Shown in pieces: positions 1 to 6,196 of a stretch of 13,918 nucleotides of DNA. The notes beneath the pieces were generated by a model. It worked only from the letters and a program-made list of their open reading frames with translations. It was not told the origin of the DNA and did no database searches. Source of the stretch: Halanaerobiales bacterium (GTDB taxonomy: Bacteria; Bacillota_F; Halanaerobiia; Halanaerobiales; DTU029); contig JADQBV010000254.1 in the NCBI GenBank assembly GCA_016278415.1, positions 1 through 13,918 of the forward strand, in the 5' to 3' direction. Position 1 is the first letter of the stretch; each line of letters begins with the position of its first letter. Position numbers and translations under genes: made by a program.

Positions 1-226
1 AAAGATAGACCTCTTAGATAGATATAACGGTTCTATACCGAATATGGTTACTTCTTTGGCCCAATCTCTAAATAATAAAAACACACTTAAAAGAAAAAGA
101 GCATTATCAACGAATTTCCCATATCACTCATAGGTGGATTCAATAATAGCCCCTGACCGACTTTCAGCACCCGCCGGTTCTCTGAGACAGGAGATATACC
201 TACTATTCCTATTCAACGCTTTCTAA
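1..226 (-). promoter_or_regulatory. T-box leader, serine (UCC) specifier, cut by window edge
   Basis: Read on the minus strand this has the layout of a T-box Stem I. The lower stem pairs ATAGG with CCTAT. The AGTA motif (201-204) sits opposite GAATCCACC (133-141). An AGAGA bulge is followed by a 6-bp distal stem (ACCGGC with GTCGGT) closing a GGGTG...GAAA loop. By position the specifier triplet is TCC (136-138), a serine codon, so uncharged tRNA-Ser should be the ligand. The controlled gene lies left of the window; serS is the usual target of serine T-boxes, but that is inference. A GAACCG near 28-33 is preceded by TA rather than the canonical TG of the UGGNACCG bulge. Either the T-box bulge is degenerate, or the real antiterminator lies beyond the edge. 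No tRNA or protein-coding reading explains this stretch. Confidence 0.8.
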
Positions 227-317
227 TTTAAAACACTTATATAAGATTATTATTAATATTTTCTAATTAAAAATTATTATATTACATCTATTAAGAAAAT
301 GCAACCATTTATTTTTA

Positions 318-349
318 TTTACAATCTAATTATATTTAATGTATATAAT
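318..349 (+). promoter_or_regulatory. Candidate promoter of the UppS-family gene
   Basis: TTTACA (318-323) matches a -35 box in five of six positions. It is followed by the run TATATAAT (342-349), which offers a -10 box at 18 bp (TATATA) or a better hexamer (TATAAT) at a long 20 bp. The stretch is very AT-rich, so chance matches are likely. The 5' leader to the start at 426 would be about 70 nt, with no hairpin or riboswitch seen. The remaining sequence between the T-box and this gene shows nothing else recognisable. Confidence 0.3.
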
Positions 350-425
350 ATACAAAAATAAGTTAATAATATATATAGATAAAGAACTTTAACAATACAG
401 ATAGTGTATAAGGAGGGTGAAATAT

Positions 426-1064
426 ATGAGAGTTCCAGAACATATCGGCATTATACCTGATGGCAATAGACGTTGGGCAGAAGCAAAAGGGATGAAAAAA
501 GAAAAAGGGTACACAAACGGATTGCAGCCTGGTCTAAGATTATATAAAACTTGTAAAGAACTAGGTGTAAAAGAATTAAGCTATTATGGTTTTACAACTG
601 ATAACACAAAAAGACCGAAAGATCAATATCACGCCTTTGTACAGGCCTGTATTAATGCAGTAAAAATGCTATCAAAAGAAGACGCAGCTTTACGAGTAAT
701 AGGTAATACTAACTCACCGATGTTTCCTAAAGAATTATTACCTTATACAAAAAGAAAGACCTTTGGTCAAGGAGGTATGAAAATAAACTTTCTGGTTAAC
801 TATGGTTGGCACTGGGACCTCCTTAACCTATATAAAGCTAAAAATAAAAACAACCTTCAAAACCACCTTTGTTCTGATGATGTATCACGAATCGACCTTA
901 TCATCCGTTGGGGTGGTCGCAGAAGGCTCAGTGGTTTCCTACCTGTACAATCTATTTATTCTGATTTCTATGTAATTGATGATTACTGGCCAGACTTTAA
1001 AGAAGAACACCTCTATCAAGCACTAGATTGGTATAACAAACAGGATATTACCCTTGGAGGATGA
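426..1064 (+). CDS. Atypical cis-prenyltransferase (undecaprenyl diphosphate synthase family)
   Basis: 212 residues, shorter than ordinary UppS (about 250). The family condenses isopentenyl diphosphate onto an allylic diphosphate in cis to make polyprenyl carriers. Recognisable blocks are IPDGNRRWA (residues 10-18, holding the catalytic/Mg-binding Asp12), YGFTTDN (54-60), the NYGWHWDL block, and DLIIRWGGRRRLSGF (157-171) followed by YSDFYVIDDYWPDF. Compared with E. coli UppS as I recall it, His43 aligns with Tyr, Trp75 with Thr, the Mg-ligand Glu213 with Arg165, and the C-terminal RFGG is TLGG; the Arg194 and Arg200 equivalents are kept. The start is ATG 426, with AGGAGG at 411-416; an in-frame GTG at 417 overlaps that ribosome site and is less likely. 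The gene stands alone, divergent from the T-box and convergent with thiM (13 bp apart). It is probably a specialised paralogue rather than the housekeeping enzyme; the product is unknown. Confidence 0.8.
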   Translation: MRVPEHIGIIPDGNRRWAEAKGMKKEKGYTNGLQPGLRLYKTCKELGVKELSYYGFTTDNTKRPKDQYHAFVQACINAVKMLSKEDAALRVIGNTNSPMFPKELLPYTKRKTFGQGGMKINFLVNYGWHWDLLNLYKAKNKNNLQNHLCSDDVSRIDLIIRWGGRRRLSGFLPVQSIYSDFYVIDDYWPDFKEEHLYQALDWYNKQDITLGG

Positions 1065-1077
1065 TTTGATAATTTTT

Positions 1078-1893
1078 TTAAAATAATGATTTAATTCTAT
1101 AATAATAGTTATATTTATCTCCATCAATATTATAAACCTCATCCATCAAATGATAACGCAAGCTACCGGGTCCAACTGACTTTTTAGCGGCCAACTCCCC
1201 TGCAATTCCCATAGTTAAGACACCCCCTACAGCAGCACATAGATCATTCATACCCGTCGCACAGAATGCCCCTATTAAAGATGCAGTCATACAACCTGTT
1301 CCCGTTACAAAGGTAAGTAATGGGTCTCCATTCTTAACAGCTATTTTCACTTTGCCATCGGTGATTATATCTTTTTTCCCTGTAACAGCCACAGTAGTCT
1401 TATATTTGCCTGACAATAATCCTGCTGCTTCTATAATATTAGTACTGATATCTTCGGAATCAACACCTTTAACATCAGCAGGTATATTTAAAATAGACTT
1501 TATTTCAGCAGCATTACCTTTTATAATGTTAATTTTGTAGTTATCTAATAACTCTAGTATAAATTCTTTTCTTGTACTTAAGGATCCTGCTCCAACTGGG
1601 TCCAGGACAATCGGAATGTTTCTCTTATTAGCCAACTCAACAGCCTTTAAATAGATATCTTTTTTGATAACTTTAAATGTACCTATATTTATAACCAAAG
1701 CATTAACCATAGCAATAATTTCTTTTATTTCATTAATATCATCTGCCATTACTGGGGAGGCACCAATACTAAGGACTATATTTGCAGAATCATTAGCTGT
1801 TACGTAATTACTTATATGATGTATTAATGGTTTTTTCTTCTTAATAAGTCTTCTCCCTTCAATTACTTTATCGATTATATCAGTGCTCTCCAT
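1078..1893 (-). CDS. thiM: Hydroxyethylthiazole kinase ThiM
   Basis: A 271-residue ribokinase-like cytosolic enzyme that phosphorylates the ATP-dependent salvage substrate 4-methyl-5-(2-hydroxyethyl)thiazole. Visible family blocks are HHISNYVTANDSAN (25-38), ASPVMAD (45-51), VLDPVGAG (96-103), IIKGNAAEI (123-131) and TGTGCMT (197-203), with Cys201 at the conserved position in the anion-hole and catalytic loop. Length is normal for the family. The start ATG is preceded by AGAAGGGG about 8 nt away. It is the last gene of the riboswitch-led thiamine operon, 100 bp after thiD. Its stop lies 13 bp from the stop of the convergent prenyltransferase gene, and I see no hairpin terminator between them. 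Confidence 0.95.
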   Translation of the reverse strand: MESTDIIDKVIEGRRLIKKKKPLIHHISNYVTANDSANIVLSIGASPVMADDINEIKEIIAMVNALVINIGTFKVIKKDIYLKAVELANKRNIPIVLDPVGAGSLSTRKEFILELLDNYKINIIKGNAAEIKSILNIPADVKGVDSEDISTNIIEAAGLLSGKYKTTVAVTGKKDIITDGKVKIAVKNGDPLLTFVTGTGCMTASLIGAFCATGMNDLCAAVGGVLTMGIAGELAAKKSVGPGSLRYHLMDEVYNIDGDKYNYYYRIKSLF

Positions 1894-1993
1894 CCAAACC
1901 CCTTCTTTCCACTTTAAAATTATATACTTAACTAAATTATTTCATTGTTATTATCAAAAAATAATAAACTTGAAATAAAAAATCTTACTTAAA

Positions 1994-2821
1994 TTAATTT
2001 TGCCATACATCGAAAAAGTGATTTGTTGGTCCAGGGCCCTCTCCAATATCTAGACTATTCTTGATAGCCCCAGTAATATATTTTTTTGCCTTTTCAATTG
2101 CCATATTCATCTCATATCCTTTTGCTAGATAGGAAGTTATTGCAGAAGAATATGTGCAACCTGTACCGTGAGTATTCCTGGTATCAATTCTTTCAGCTTC
2201 AAAGCGATTTAGTGACTTACCATTATAATATATATCTATAGCTTTTGCAGATTTTCTATTCGGAGACTCCTCATCCACGGAAGCTCTAAGATGCCCCCCT
2301 TTAACCAGCACAGAATCTGAGCCCATATTCATAAGGTCAATAGCAGCCTTTTCCATATCTGTTATAGTTACAATCTCTCTTTCAAGTAAGACAACCACTT
2401 CATATAAATTAGGTGTTATAATATCAACCAATGGTATTAGGTCTTCTATTAAAGCAGAGCGGGCCTCTTTTTGCAAGAGGTAACTCCCACTCTCAGAAAC
2501 CATAACTGGGTCAAGTACTATATTTTTAACATCCCACTTCTTTAAACCCTCTGCTATCGCTTTAATAATCCCTTTATTTGATACCATTCCAATTTTAACT
2601 GCATCAACTTGAATATCACTAAAAACAGCATCCATTTGTTTCCCAACTATCTCTGGTGATATATCTTCAACAGCTGTTACTCCTGTTGTATTCTGAGCAG
2701 TAACAGAAGTAATCACACTCATTCCATAGACACCTAGTGCTGAAAATGTCTTTAAGTCAGCCTGGATGCCCGCACCACCACCAGAGTCTGAGCCGGCAAT
2801 GGTTAGAACTTTTTTTAACAT
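1994..2821 (-). CDS. thiD: Bifunctional HMP / HMP-phosphate kinase ThiD
   Basis: 275 residues, normal length. It phosphorylates 4-amino-5-hydroxymethyl-2-methylpyrimidine (HMP) and then HMP-P to HMP-PP, the pyrimidine donor for ThiE. Evidence is the N-terminal [19 protein letters not shown] (8-26), [24 protein letters not shown], and the C-terminal ribokinase anion hole [13 protein letters not shown]. The start ATG has GGAGGG 5-7 nt upstream. It is transcribed with thiM downstream and thiW upstream. The 132-bp gap to thiW holds only an A/T-only 9-bp inverted repeat (2860-2868 with 2873-2881). No ThiE or ThiM domain is fused to it. Confidence 0.95.
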   Translation of the reverse strand: MLKKVLTIAGSDSGGGAGIQADLKTFSALGVYGMSVITSVTAQNTTGVTAVEDISPEIVGKQMDAVFSDIQVDAVKIGMVSNKGIIKAIAEGLKKWDVKNIVLDPVMVSESGSYLLQKEARSALIEDLIPLVDIITPNLYEVVVLLEREIVTITDMEKAAIDLMNMGSDSVLVKGGHLRASVDEESPNRKSAKAIDIYYNGKSLNRFEAERIDTRNTHGTGCTYSSAITSYLAKGYEMNMAIEKAKKYITGAIKNSLDIGEGPGPTNHFFDVWQN

Positions 2822-2859
2822 TGTAATCCCTCCAATTCACCATTTAAGGAACTTTGATA

Positions 2860-2881
2860 ATAAATTATCAGTATAATTTAT
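2860..2881 (-). repeat. A/T-only inverted repeat between thiW and thiD
   Basis: ATAAATTAT at 2860-2868 is complementary to ATAATTTAT at 2873-2881 with a CAGT loop, giving a 9-bp stem made only of A-T pairs. It lies 39 bp upstream of the thiD start. With no G-C pairs and no following U-tract it is not a terminator. It may be a processing site or a chance product of base composition. Confidence 0.3.
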
Positions 2882-2953
2882 CTATTTGGCGTTACTAAAA
2901 ACTCCAAGGACCTGTTCTTTAGCTCATACTTTAAGAAGTTGACCTTTTAAGTA

Positions 2954-3448
2954 TTATAGCTCTTCCCAATTTATATCCGGTAAAACCTTTCTTATCAACT
3001 TTACAAAGAAATACCCAATAATTGCACCAGGAACACTACTTAAGGCAAATAAATAGATAAAAAACCATACAGTACCTCCTGCACCGATAGCAGGTGCAAA
3101 TAAAAGCCCGCTTAAAGTCCCGCCTATAAGAGCAGTACCCAAAGGCTCTGCAAAAGCAGCCTGATCTTTTCTGATAAATTTATACAAATAACCAACAACT
3201 AAACCACCAAAAATACTACCTGGAAAGGCAAATATTGTTCCTGTACCAAGTGATACCCTGATAACAGCAGTAAACAGCCCTGCTGTAGCTGCATACCATG
3301 GGCCTAATAAAATACCAGCAGTAGCATTAAGTGTATGTTGTAATGGCATTACTTTAGTAGCACCTATAGGTATTGATGTCCCAGACAATAACACCTCCAG
3401 GGCTATAAACAACCCCACAAAAGCAATTTTTTTCGTAGATATCTTCAT
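2954..3448 (-). CDS. thiW: ThiW, S component of an energy-coupling factor transporter (predicted thiazole uptake)
   Basis: A small hydrophobic protein (164 residues from the chosen start) with about five or six membrane segments. ThiW is the predicted substrate-capture subunit for the thiazole precursor in ECF-type vitamin importers; the shared EcfA/EcfT energising module is not in this window. The sequence shows the ThiW-type core PIGATKVMPLQHTLNATAG, then LLGPWYAA and SIFGGLVVGYLYKFI, and ends in KVLPDINWEEL. A longer frame could begin at TTG 3460, but that codon directly abuts AGGAG (3461-3465) with no spacing. ATG 3448, 12 nt downstream of AGGAG, is more credible. It sits between thiC (172 bp upstream) and thiD, beside the kinase ThiM that would act on its cargo. 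Confidence 0.88.
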   Translation of the reverse strand: MKISTKKIAFVGLFIALEVLLSGTSIPIGATKVMPLQHTLNATAGILLGPWYAATAGLFTAVIRVSLGTGTIFAFPGSIFGGLVVGYLYKFIRKDQAAFAEPLGTALIGGTLSGLLFAPAIGAGGTVWFFIYLFALSSVPGAIIGYFFVKLIRKVLPDINWEEL

Positions 3449-3620
3449 CCTCTTAAGCAACTCCTTTTAATATATTATTTTAGATTTATAGTGAATTTTG
3501 TAAAGCCCTTGCAATTGAATCTCACCGATGAATCTTAAGTATTTCTCCCAAAAGTAATTAGGAACTTACTCACAGAACAAAATTAATCTAATATATGTTG
3601 TAAGTATCACAATAATATTA

Positions 3621-4916
3621 CTAGTCTTTATCGACACTCAAAGCTTCCTCTGTTATCTTCATAGCGCAAAATTTGCCACACATAGCACAGACATCCCGTT
3701 CTTCAGTATTATGTTCTTTGCGGAATTTCCTGGCTTTCTCTGGGTCAATAGCTAAATCAATCTGCTTATCCCAATCGAGGGACTTTCTAGCAATAGCCAT
3801 CTCCTCATTCCTTCTCAAGGCCTTATTATTACCTCTAGCTAAATCAGCAGCATGTGCTGCAATTTTACTAGCAATAACCCCTTCTTTAACGTCATCTATT
3901 GTAGGCAATCCCAGGTGTTCTGCAGGCGTAACATAGCAAAGGAAATCAGCCCCTGCTGTAGCCGCCATAGTTCCACCTATAGCTGCAACTATATGGTCAT
4001 AGCCAGGAGCTATATCAGTTACTAATGGTCCAAGAACATAAAATGGTGCCCCTTTACACAATTCTTTTTCCAGTTTAATATTTAATTCAATTTGATCAAA
4101 TGGTACATGACCTGGACCTTCAACCATTGTCTGGACACCGGCTTTTCTAGCCCTATCTACTAACTCTCCTAATACAAGCAATTCATGGATTTGACCCCGA
4201 TCAGTAGCATCCGCTAGGCACCCTGGACGTAGTCCGTCACCAAGACTCAAGGTTAATTCATATTTATGGGCAATTTCCAATAATCTGTCATACTGTTCAT
4301 AAAGTGGGTTTTCTTTATCATTGTGTAACATCCAACCAGTCAGAAAGGAACCACCTCGGCTTACAACATCTGTTATTCTACCCTCTGCTCGTAAGTGCTC
4401 AATTCCCCCTCTAGTTAAACCACAGTGAACTGTTATAAAATCTACTCCGTCCTCTGCTTGTTCAATGACAGCATTAAAAATATCATCTGCAGTCATATCA
4501 ACCATAGATTTACCTTTCTCTAATATTTCTACACCAGCCTGGTAGATTGGCACTGTGCCTACAGGAATTGTACTATTTTCTATTACAGCTTTCCTGGTTT
4601 CTTCTATTTTATTGCCAGTACTAAGATCCATCACGGCATCTCCACCATTTTTTATAACAGTTTTTAATTTCTTTAACTCAACCTCTATATCTGAATATTC
4701 TTCAGAAGTCCCTATATTGGCATTTATTTTAACAGATAGTCCTTCGCCGATACCCTTAACCTCCAAATTTTTATGTAGTGGATTACATGGGATAACAATA
4801 GTTCCCTCTGCTAAACCCTTTCTAATAAATTCAACATCAACACCTTCATCTCTAGCTACCTTCTCCATTACAGCAGTAATTTGACCCGCCTTTGCTTTTT
4901 CCATTAAAGTCATCAT
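3621..4916 (-). CDS. thiC: Phosphomethylpyrimidine synthase ThiC
   Basis: 431 residues, the short form of this radical-SAM enzyme, which rearranges the purine intermediate aminoimidazole ribotide into HMP-P, the first committed step of the pyrimidine branch. Blocks seen are INANIGTS (64-71), MDLSTG, VPIYQA, DFITVHCG, SRGGSF, SLGDGLRPG, MVEGPGHVP and YVTPAEHLGLP. The 4Fe-4S motif at the C-terminus is Cys410-x2-Cys413-x3-Cys417, one residue shorter in the second gap than the CX2CX4C of E. coli-type ThiC. The start is a tandem ATGATG with AGAGGGG about 9 nt upstream. It is second in the operon, 149 bp after thiE. That gap carries a TAACCT/AGGTTA inverted repeat (5021-5046). Confidence 0.96.
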   Translation of the reverse strand: MMTLMEKAKAGQITAVMEKVARDEGVDVEFIRKGLAEGTIVIPCNPLHKNLEVKGIGEGLSVKINANIGTSEEYSDIEVELKKLKTVIKNGGDAVMDLSTGNKIEETRKAVIENSTIPVGTVPIYQAGVEILEKGKSMVDMTADDIFNAVIEQAEDGVDFITVHCGLTRGGIEHLRAEGRITDVVSRGGSFLTGWMLHNDKENPLYEQYDRLLEIAHKYELTLSLGDGLRPGCLADATDRGQIHELLVLGELVDRARKAGVQTMVEGPGHVPFDQIELNIKLEKELCKGAPFYVLGPLVTDIAPGYDHIVAAIGGTMAATAGADFLCYVTPAEHLGLPTIDDVKEGVIASKIAAHAADLARGNNKALRRNEEMAIARKSLDWDKQIDLAIDPEKARKFRKEHNTEERDVCAMCGKFCAMKITEEALSVDKD

Positions 4917-5020
4917 TGTTTATTTCCCCTCTCATGCTATATATTGATTTATATTTATAAATCATCTTCACCACTAGTTGGCAGATAAAATGTTCGACTC
5001 TTTTTCTATTACGGCTTCGG

Positions 5021-5046
5021 TAACCTAATTTAAATAAACAAGGTTA
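5021..5046 (-). repeat. Inverted repeat downstream of thiE
   Basis: TAACCT (5021-5026) pairs with AGGTTA (5041-5046) around a 14-nt A/T loop, 20 nt beyond the thiE stop on the transcribed strand. No U-tract follows, so it is not a convincing terminator. It could be an mRNA end-stabilising or processing element between thiE and thiC. Confidence 0.3.
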
Positions 5047-5065
5047 GCAAAAAATTAAAAATACA

Positions 5066-5698
5066 TTATTGACACATCTGCCTTCGCAGTGAAGCTACCT
5101 TCTCTCCTATATTTTCTGCTCCAACAATTTCTGTAATTAGACAAATACAATTAGCACCCATCTCACGGACAGAAGAAATATTGTCTTCTTTAATGCCACC
5201 AATTGCAACATAAGGAATTTTAATATTATTAACTACATACTCTAGATATTCAAGACCAACAGGAGCAGGGATGTCTTTCTTAGTACTTGTTGCAAAAATA
5301 GGACCTACACCTATATAGTCGGCACCTTTTTTAACAGCTTCTTCTGCCTGTTCAGGTGTATGAGTGGATAAACCTATGATCATATCTCCTCCTACCATGT
5401 CTCTAACTACTTCTATAGGTAAATCATCCTGACCAACATGGACTCCATCAGCTTCTACCGCTATAGCTAAATCAAGATGATCATTCACAATAAAAATTGC
5501 TCCATATTCTCTCGTTAATTTTCTGATCTGTTGACATTCCTGGTATTTAATAATCATCGGCTTTTCTTTTTCACGATATTGAATAACCCTAACACCTGCA
5601 CTGAGCAGCTCTTTTACCACCTGTATATTGTCTCTGCCCTTGGAATAGCTTTCAGCAGTAATGCAATACAAATCGGTATTTAAACAATTATTACTCAT
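5066..5698 (-). CDS. thiE: Thiamine-phosphate synthase ThiE
   Basis: A 210-residue TIM-barrel enzyme that joins HMP-PP and thiazole phosphate to make thiamine monophosphate. Motifs in order are VIQYREKE (pyrophosphate and pyrimidine contact), FIVNDHLDLAIAVEADGVHVGQDDLP, IIGLSTHTPEQAEEA, GADYIGVGPIFATSTK and PYVAIGGIKEDNI. These are the expected loops, and the length is full. GGAGGTG at 5711-5717 is the obvious ribosome site but lies 12-14 nt from the ATG, a little long; no in-frame alternative start lies between. It is the first gene behind the TPP riboswitch. TMP would still need ThiL or another kinase, which is not encoded here. Confidence 0.96.
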   Translation of the reverse strand: MSNNCLNTDLYCITAESYSKGRDNIQVVKELLSAGVRVIQYREKEKPMIIKYQECQQIRKLTREYGAIFIVNDHLDLAIAVEADGVHVGQDDLPIEVVRDMVGGDMIIGLSTHTPEQAEEAVKKGADYIGVGPIFATSTKKDIPAPVGLEYLEYVVNNIKIPYVAIGGIKEDNISSVREMGANCICLITEIVGAENIGEKVASLRRQMCQ

Positions 5699-5730
5699 CT
5701 CTTACTTAGTCACCTCCAATATATAATTTT

Positions 5731-5782
5731 AAAAAACAAAAAAGACCACTAATCCCTAAACTAACATAAGGAATTAATGGTC
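5731..5782 (-). terminator. Riboswitch expression-platform terminator
   Basis: On the minus strand GACCATTAATTCC (5782-5770) pairs with GGGATTAGTGGTC (5756-5744), a 13-bp stem with two G-T pairs. It is followed at once by a run of T with one G interruption. It lies between the TPP aptamer and thiE, 33 nt upstream of the thiE start at its closest. It is therefore the likely off-state structure of a transcription-attenuation riboswitch. Confidence 0.88.
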
Positions 5783-5809
5783 TATCATTAGATATAAAAA
5801 CCATCTTTA

Positions 5810-5879
5810 TTACTTTCCTACGCCAGTATTATCTGGATCAGGTTTTAGGGTATAATCTCAGCCATAGGCACCCCTAGCA
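5810..5879 (-). promoter_or_regulatory. TPP riboswitch (THI element)
   Basis: Minus-strand reading gives a P1 arm beginning GCTAGGGG, the thi-box CTGAGATtATACCC, then ACCTGATCCAG...CTGGCGTAGGAAAGTAA. These are the conserved pyrimidine- and pyrophosphate-sensing helices of the thiamine pyrophosphate aptamer. Length is about 70 nt, as usual, with no inserted P3 arm extension. It sits about 110 nt upstream of thiE, followed by a strong intrinsic terminator. Binding of TPP is therefore expected to stop transcription before thiE-thiC-thiW-thiD-thiM. Confidence 0.96.
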
Positions 5880-5895
5880 AAAAAACCAATATTCA

Positions 5896-5901
5896 ATTAT
5901 A
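5896..5901 (-). promoter_or_regulatory. Candidate -10 box of the thi operon
   Basis: A perfect TATAAT on the minus strand (plus-strand ATTATA) ends 17 nt before the riboswitch P1 stem, placing transcription start near 5889, a sensible fit. No clear -35 hexamer is present at 17 bp (ACTGTA at 5919-5924), so the call rests on the -10 box and position alone. Confidence 0.35.
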
Positions 5902-6119
5902 AATTGCAAAAAAATTAATACAGTTGTTTTCTACCTTCAATTTTGTTTATTGATTGATTATTTAATTCATACTTTAATTAATACTCTATACTTTATTCTT
6001 TAAAGACGACTATATTCCTGCTTGCAATAGCCACTTTTTTATTCTTTAAACTATTAACAAGGCTGAACAATACTTTTTAGACTATCAAATAGTACTTAGG
6101 AACCAATAGTAACAATAAT
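5902..6119. other. Intergenic stretch between the divergent thi operon and lipoprotein gene
   Basis: Read on both strands, this AT-rich stretch holds no ORF with a ribosome site. Apart from the short inverted repeat ACTAT-CAA-ATAGT (6081-6093) I see no defined element. The upstream promoter parts of the thi operon must lie in its left end, but none can be assigned with confidence. Confidence 0.4.
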
Positions 6120-6133
6120 GTGACGGCTGTCAC
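6120..6133 (+). promoter_or_regulatory. Palindromic operator GTGAC-N4-GTCAC (CRP/FNR- or Rex-like)
   Basis: GTGACGGCTGTCAC is a perfect 5-bp dyad around four bases, and in context reads ATGTGA-CGGCTG-TCACTT. This fits the TGTGA-N6-TCACA plan of CRP-family sites and shares the GTGA-N6-TCAC core of Rex redox-repressor sites (TTGTGA-N6-TCACAA). Its centre (6126.5) lies 41.5 bp before the transcription start implied by the -10-like TATTAT at 6156-6161 (+1 near 6168). This is the usual place for a class II activator. No regulator gene is in the window, so the protein is unknown. Confidence 0.55.
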
Positions 6134-6155
6134 TTAAAAACCCCTCCCCTTAGTT

Positions 6156-6161
6156 TATTAT
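6156..6161 (+). promoter_or_regulatory. Candidate -10 box of the DUF4382 lipoprotein gene
   Basis: TATTAT with no good -35 hexamer upstream, as expected for an activator-dependent promoter. Its spacing from the GTGAC-N4-GTCAC dyad is the main support. The 5' leader would be about 29 nt and would contain AAAGGAGGT at 6181-6189. Confidence 0.35.
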
Positions 6162-6196
6162 TAAATTATAGTAAAAAAATAAAGGAGGTCAAATAA

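Noticed and set aside
120..230. Possible tRNA or small structural RNA at the left edge
   Set aside because: The folded motifs fit T-box Stem I, including the AGTA/GAA internal loop and specifier, and there is no acceptor stem or T arm.
417..425. GTG start for the UppS-family gene
   Set aside because: It overlaps the ribosome site AGGAGGGTG; ATG 426 has proper spacing.
3449..3460. Four-codon upstream extension of thiW from TTG 3460
   Set aside because: The TTG directly abuts AGGAG with no spacing, so initiation there is unlikely; ATG 3448 begins the usual ECF S-component N-terminus.
6120..6133. Operator for the thi operon
   Set aside because: It lies over 200 bp upstream of the predicted thi start site, which already has riboswitch control; its position fits the lipoprotein gene far better.
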